35,624 nucleotides of DNA from a bacterium (GTDB taxonomy: Bacteria; Electryoneota; AABM5-125-24; Hatepunaeales; Hatepunaeaceae), in the NCBI GenBank assembly GCA_013202285.1, contig JABMRV010000130.1, positions 1-35,624 on the forward strand. The letters run 5' to 3'. Shown one piece after another: positions 32,410-35,624 of this stretch. The notes under the pieces are model-generated. The model did not search any database. It saw only the letters and a list, made by a program, of their open reading frames with translations, and was not told the DNA's origin. Every line of letters begins with the position of its first letter. Position 1 is the first letter of the stretch. The position numbers and the translations under genes are program-made.

Positions 32410-35400
32410 GGCAGGTTCGATTTGATTTTTTCAGCTTCACGCCCCCACTTGCCCTCACCGTGATCCCGTGAAACGCTGTTTAACAGCTTGCGTGCTTCGT
32501 CTGTCTTACCGTCGTTGATCATCAACCTCGCCGCAGAGATTAAAGCGGGTGCAACCCAGTTCGGATAGTTTCCATAAAGGTATTTGACCTTGAGATAGCT
32601 ATCGATTGCCTCATCGGACTTATCCTGCTTCTCAAGAATACGACCGATTTCGAACTGCGCTTCCGCTCCGACCTCATCGACGCGTTGCTCTGCAACGTAA
32701 GTAACTAAAGCGAAGGCTTCATCGAGCCTGCCAAGCGTCACCAGTGCTCTCGCTGCTTCGAGTGAAGCGCGATGTACTATCAGGTCGGGTGGCTTCTGCT
32801 TGCTCAGAGGACTGAGCAGTTCCAGAGCCTGTTTTGCTTTTCCGCGAGACCGGAGAACTGATCCCTCTAACAGGAGCGCATCACGTGCTACGTCACTCCC
32901 GGGGATATTTCTTCGCAGTTTAGAAAGAGATTCCAGTGCAGCAGTGGAGTCGCCCTGTGCCAGTAAGATCTGCCCTGTAGCCAGGAGCGCCTGGGCAACC
33001 GCCTCACCGCTCTTAACACTGTCAATCAGCGTCTTCCATACATCCATCGCCTTCGTAGAATCACGATCTTCGAGCGATGATCTGCCGCTCCAGAAAAGTG
33101 CCGCAGGGACAAGTTCGCTGTTCGGATACTCGGAAACCACCTTGAGGTACTGCTCAGCCGCCCGGCTGAAATCCCCTGTGTTATAGAGCAAGTCAGCCAC
33201 GCGCAGCATCAGATCATCAGCGATGGGACTGTCAGGATTCTTCTTCGCGTATCGTTCAGCAACGTCAAGCGCTCGATCGACCTGCCCGAGCTGAATGGCA
33301 CACCACTGGAGTCCACCTATCGCATCGCCAACCAGAGGAGATTTCGGGATGTTGATAATCAGTTTTTCGTATGCTGTAGCCGCCTCGTCAAAGCTCTTGA
33401 GGTTGTAAAGTCCGTCGGCAATCCCGTACAGGGCACGGTCGTAATAAGGAGATGTATTGAACCTGAGGGTAAAACCGCGATATGCTTCAACAGCCGCATT
33501 GTACTTCCCGGCGCTGAACAATGCCCAGCCGGACATGTATGCCGCATCATCGGCGAGATCGGAATGGCTGAATTTTTCAGCATGCTCGCTGAAAGCTGCC
33601 GCTGCTTCATTATATCTCTCGAGTTTCAGCAGCGTTACTGCCCACTGGTAATGAGCGCGAATCCGTTCACGATTATCAGGATGCTGTTCGTAAAATCTGC
33701 GATATGATTTCAACGCCCCCGCCCAATCCTTGGAACTGAAAAGACATTCGGCTTCGCGCATCCGGGCATCGACCGTATATCGGCTTTCAGGGTGACGTTT
33801 CACAAAACTCTTGAATGCCTTCGCCGCATCCCGGTATTGACCCTTACGATGCAGAGCCCACGCATAACCGTAGCGAGCATCCTCAACCAGGTTGCTCTCG
33901 GGAAAACGCTTAATCAAAGCTTGATAACTTGATTTGGCTCCCTCAGAATCGCCTGCAGCGTAACGAGCTTCAGCAAGCCAGAATAGTCCCTCAGCCGCTC
34001 TGCCGCTGTCTGGATACTTCTCAAGCAATTGTTCTAACAGGCTGACAGCCTCGTCATGTTTTGACAGCTTCTGTGACATGTATCCCGCGGTGAACAGTAA
34101 CTCCTCTTCATCGACAGGTTCAAGCTCGACAGTTAAACCCTCAAGACAGAACTCAAGCGCTTTTTTACGATTACCCGACAATTCCCAGGCGGATATCAGA
34201 AGGCGGTAGGCATTCCCCCGATTTATCTTTCCATCAGGTGCGCCAATTGCAACTGTCAGGTTATGAATTGCATATATATACTTTTCGTCACGGAGTTGTT
34301 CCCTGCCGATTTCCAGCCTAGCCCGCCATATCTCGTCGCTGTCAGGGTACTTGTTGACAACAATCTTCCAATCTTCAAGAGCGCCTTTGTAATCCTCTAT
34401 ATTCACCCTCGCCTGACCTGCCTCTATGAGAGCAAGCGAAGCCATTTGGTTCTCAGGAAAGCGTTCTGCCATTTTTTCAAACTCTTCAGCAGCTTCCTTC
34501 CAGTTCTCCTTCTCCAGATTCAGCCAACCAAGTGCGAACATCGCTTGCGGAGCCGTATCAGAAGTGGAATCTATCTCAAGCACCGTACGGTAATACTCTT
34601 CCGCTTTCCCGTTCTTTCCTTCTGAATAAAAAATCTCACCAAGCAGGAAGTTCGCATGACGTTTTACCTCGTCTGTCAGGTCACTCTCCAGCGCCGATGT
34701 GAGCAGATCCATCGCTTTTTCATATTCACCGGTTGAATAGAGAAGATGACCGGAGCGGTAACGGGCTTTGGCGGCTGGATCACTCGCCTGGAAACGTTTC
34801 CAAACGACTTCGTATGCCGCCAGCGCTGCCAATGTATCCTGCTGCTGTTCCTTGATGAAACCGGTCGAATACGCCGCCCAGGGAGCATAAGTATGCTGGG
34901 GGTGCAGTTCTACAAGCTTTCGGTAACAGACCAGCCCTGCAGAGGTGTCGCCCGCTGCGAGAGCGGCTTCACCCTTCCAGTAGAACAGATCGGGAATAAG
35001 TGGAGAATCGGGAAATTTTATGGCGAGTGCGTCAAACCGCCTGATGGCGTCTTCATACTCTTTGAGCTGGATTAGTGACTGCCCGAACCTCAGCAGCGCC
35101 TCGTCCATCAACGGGTGAGAGGGATGTCTGTTTATGAATCGCTCCATTGAACGACAGCAGCGATTCCAGTCGTTCAACTGGAAAGAGCACTCTCCCTCAA
35201 GATAGCGAGCCTGGGGAACCCGTTCACTTTCACGCCAGCGCGTGAGATACTCTCCGAAGCGAGCTGCCGCCATTTGATACAGACCGTCCCGATAAAGACC
35301 GACTGCATAAGCGAAATCCTTGTCAGCCGCGCTGGGAGCATCCTGCGCCGGAGCGGTCGTTACCAGGAAACAGGCTGCTAACAGCGGTAGAACAGCCCTT

Positions 35401-35450
35401 CTAACGATTCTGATCAGCTCGGAGAATTTTATCTTGAGGAATAGCTTCAC
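32406..35450 (-). CDS. Large exported TPR-repeat protein
   Basis: About 1014 aa from the GTG at 35450. A signal peptide (AVLPLLAACFLVTTAPAQ) is followed by at least 20 tetratricopeptide repeats of the YbgF/BamD kind (for example FPDSPLIPDLFYWKGEAALA, YPDSGRAAEGLFWLAEARYA, YPNSELVPAALFWSGRSSLE). The frame is open to a TTG at 35519, but that TTG is the -35 box of a promoter, so the real start must be downstream. Such proteins scaffold periplasmic or outer-membrane complexes. Being co-translated with a glycosyltransferase, a role in polysaccharide assembly or export is a reasonable inference. Confidence 0.88.
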   Translation of the reverse strand: MKLFLKIKFSELIRIVRRAVLPLLAACFLVTTAPAQDAPSAADKDFAYAVGLYRDGLYQMAAARFGEYLTRWRESERVPQARYLEGECSFQLNDWNRCCRSMERFINRHPSHPLMDEALLRFGQSLIQLKEYEDAIRRFDALAIKFPDSPLIPDLFYWKGEAALAAGDTSAGLVCYRKLVELHPQHTYAPWAAYSTGFIKEQQQDTLAALAAYEVVWKRFQASDPAAKARYRSGHLLYSTGEYEKAMDLLTSALESDLTDEVKRHANFLLGEIFYSEGKNGKAEEYYRTVLEIDSTSDTAPQAMFALGWLNLEKENWKEAAEEFEKMAERFPENQMASLALIEAGQARVNIEDYKGALEDWKIVVNKYPDSDEIWRARLEIGREQLRDEKYIYAIHNLTVAIGAPDGKINRGNAYRLLISAWELSGNRKKALEFCLEGLTVELEPVDEEELLFTAGYMSQKLSKHDEAVSLLEQLLEKYPDSGRAAEGLFWLAEARYAAGDSEGAKSSYQALIKRFPESNLVEDARYGYAWALHRKGQYRDAAKAFKSFVKRHPESRYTVDARMREAECLFSSKDWAGALKSYRRFYEQHPDNRERIRAHYQWAVTLLKLERYNEAAAAFSEHAEKFSHSDLADDAAYMSGWALFSAGKYNAAVEAYRGFTLRFNTSPYYDRALYGIADGLYNLKSFDEAATAYEKLIINIPKSPLVGDAIGGLQWCAIQLGQVDRALDVAERYAKKNPDSPIADDLMLRVADLLYNTGDFSRAAEQYLKVVSEYPNSELVPAALFWSGRSSLEDRDSTKAMDVWKTLIDSVKSGEAVAQALLATGQILLAQGDSTAALESLSKLRRNIPGSDVARDALLLEGSVLRSRGKAKQALELLSPLSKQKPPDLIVHRASLEAARALVTLGRLDEAFALVTYVAEQRVDEVGAEAQFEIGRILEKQDKSDEAIDSYLKVKYLYGNYPNWVAPALISAARLMINDGKTDEARKLLNSVSRDHGEGKWGREAEKIKSNLP

Positions 35451-35490
35451 GAATTCTTTCAAGAATTGAGACACGTTGGATAATCGTACT

Positions 35491-35519
35491 AATATAGGTT
35501 CACATTGTAGTAGTGTCAA
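35491..35519 (-). promoter_or_regulatory. Promoter of the TPR-glycosyltransferase operon
   Basis: On the minus strand TTGACA (35519-35514), 17 bases, TATATT (35496-35491). It overlaps the 5' end of the open frame and shows that the first in-frame TTG is not a start codon. Confidence 0.8.
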
Positions 35520-35585
35520 GGTAAACAGGTTTCACTATTCGACTTCCTCAACAGGAACTGATTATTCAACATGTTCAACATTTAA

Positions 35586-35624
35586 AAGTTCCTTCTGTGT
35601 CATTCCCGCGCAGGCGGGAATCCA
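35586..35624. repeat. Dispersed repeat with ATTCCCGC-gcag-GCGGGAAT palindrome, copy at the window end
   Basis: 39 bases identical to 8840-8878; palindrome arms at 35602-35609 and 35614-35621. The match may continue past the window edge. Confidence 0.85.

Noticed and set aside
35451-35519. TTG at 35519 as the start of the TPR protein
   Set aside because: That TTG is part of a TTGACA box with a TATATT 17 bases on; a transcript starting below it cannot contain this codon.
1-35624. tRNA and rRNA genes
   Set aside because: No T-loop/anticodon arrangement or rRNA-like conserved stretch was recognised by eye; a covariance-model scan would be needed to exclude them fully.

Overview
The window looks like a chromosome fragment from an uncultivated bacterium of the FCB group (Zixibacteria, KSB1, Marinimicrobia or Latescibacteria type). 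Evidence: two exported proteins end in the PNPFN-type, FlgD-like C-terminal module typical of those phyla; promoters read TTGAC(A/T)-N17-TAT(A/T)(A/T)T; many genes have AGGAGG-type ribosome sites; intergenic regions are crowded with short palindromic repeats. The exact phylum cannot be fixed from sequence reading alone.

Left part (1-9.2 kb, mostly minus strand): an operon nfeD - comEC - rnhB - yraN - lamin-tail-domain secreted protein, driven by a clear promoter at 5689-5717. The last gene carries a one-base frameshift that separates its body from its PNPFNP sorting module. Upstream lies tolC - lolD-type ABC ATPase - class II aldolase (own promoter at 8796-8824). The aldolase has a palindromic repeat translated in frame.

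Middle (9.2-17.25 kb, plus strand): thiD and a TauE/SafE (TSUP) permease; a FlaA1/CapD-type nucleotide-sugar 4,6-dehydratase behind a TTGACA-17-TATATT promoter; an MFS transporter; and a large secreted VIT-VWA-sorting-domain protein closed by a strong terminator at 17220-17253.

Phage-derived region (17.4-29.75 kb, minus strand): one promoter at 29712-29740 faces a colinear head and packaging cluster: small protein, DUF2190-like decoration protein, HK97-type capsid protein, two head-completion candidates, large terminase, portal, a 54-aa protein, and a divergent capsid-maturation protease with a CxxC/CxH insert. It is followed by a group of genes of which three have signal peptides (one a LamG-like, fibre-like protein), then a membrane protein (holin candidate) and a T7-lysozyme-type amidase. 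I find no tape measure, tail tube, baseplate, integrase or replication gene. Host-type palindromic repeats sit between the structural genes. This may be a decayed prophage, a tailless satellite-like capsid element, or a domesticated particle. Downstream and in the same direction is an A+T-rich three-gene operon with its own strong promoter and two 11-bp gene overlaps: a TIGR04255-like protein, an unknown protein with a C-terminal FDQDWWIDN motif, and a HEPN-domain protein. It is a good candidate for an undescribed defence or toxin-antitoxin module.

Right part (29.75-35.6 kb): a BRO-N/DinD-like gene on the plus strand lies between two 79-bp direct repeats. Beyond it on the minus strand is a TPR-rich exported protein of about 1000 aa followed, with an ATGA overlap, by a membrane glycosyltransferase family 2 enzyme, from a TTGACA-17-TATATT promoter. 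No tRNA, rRNA or CRISPR array was seen.
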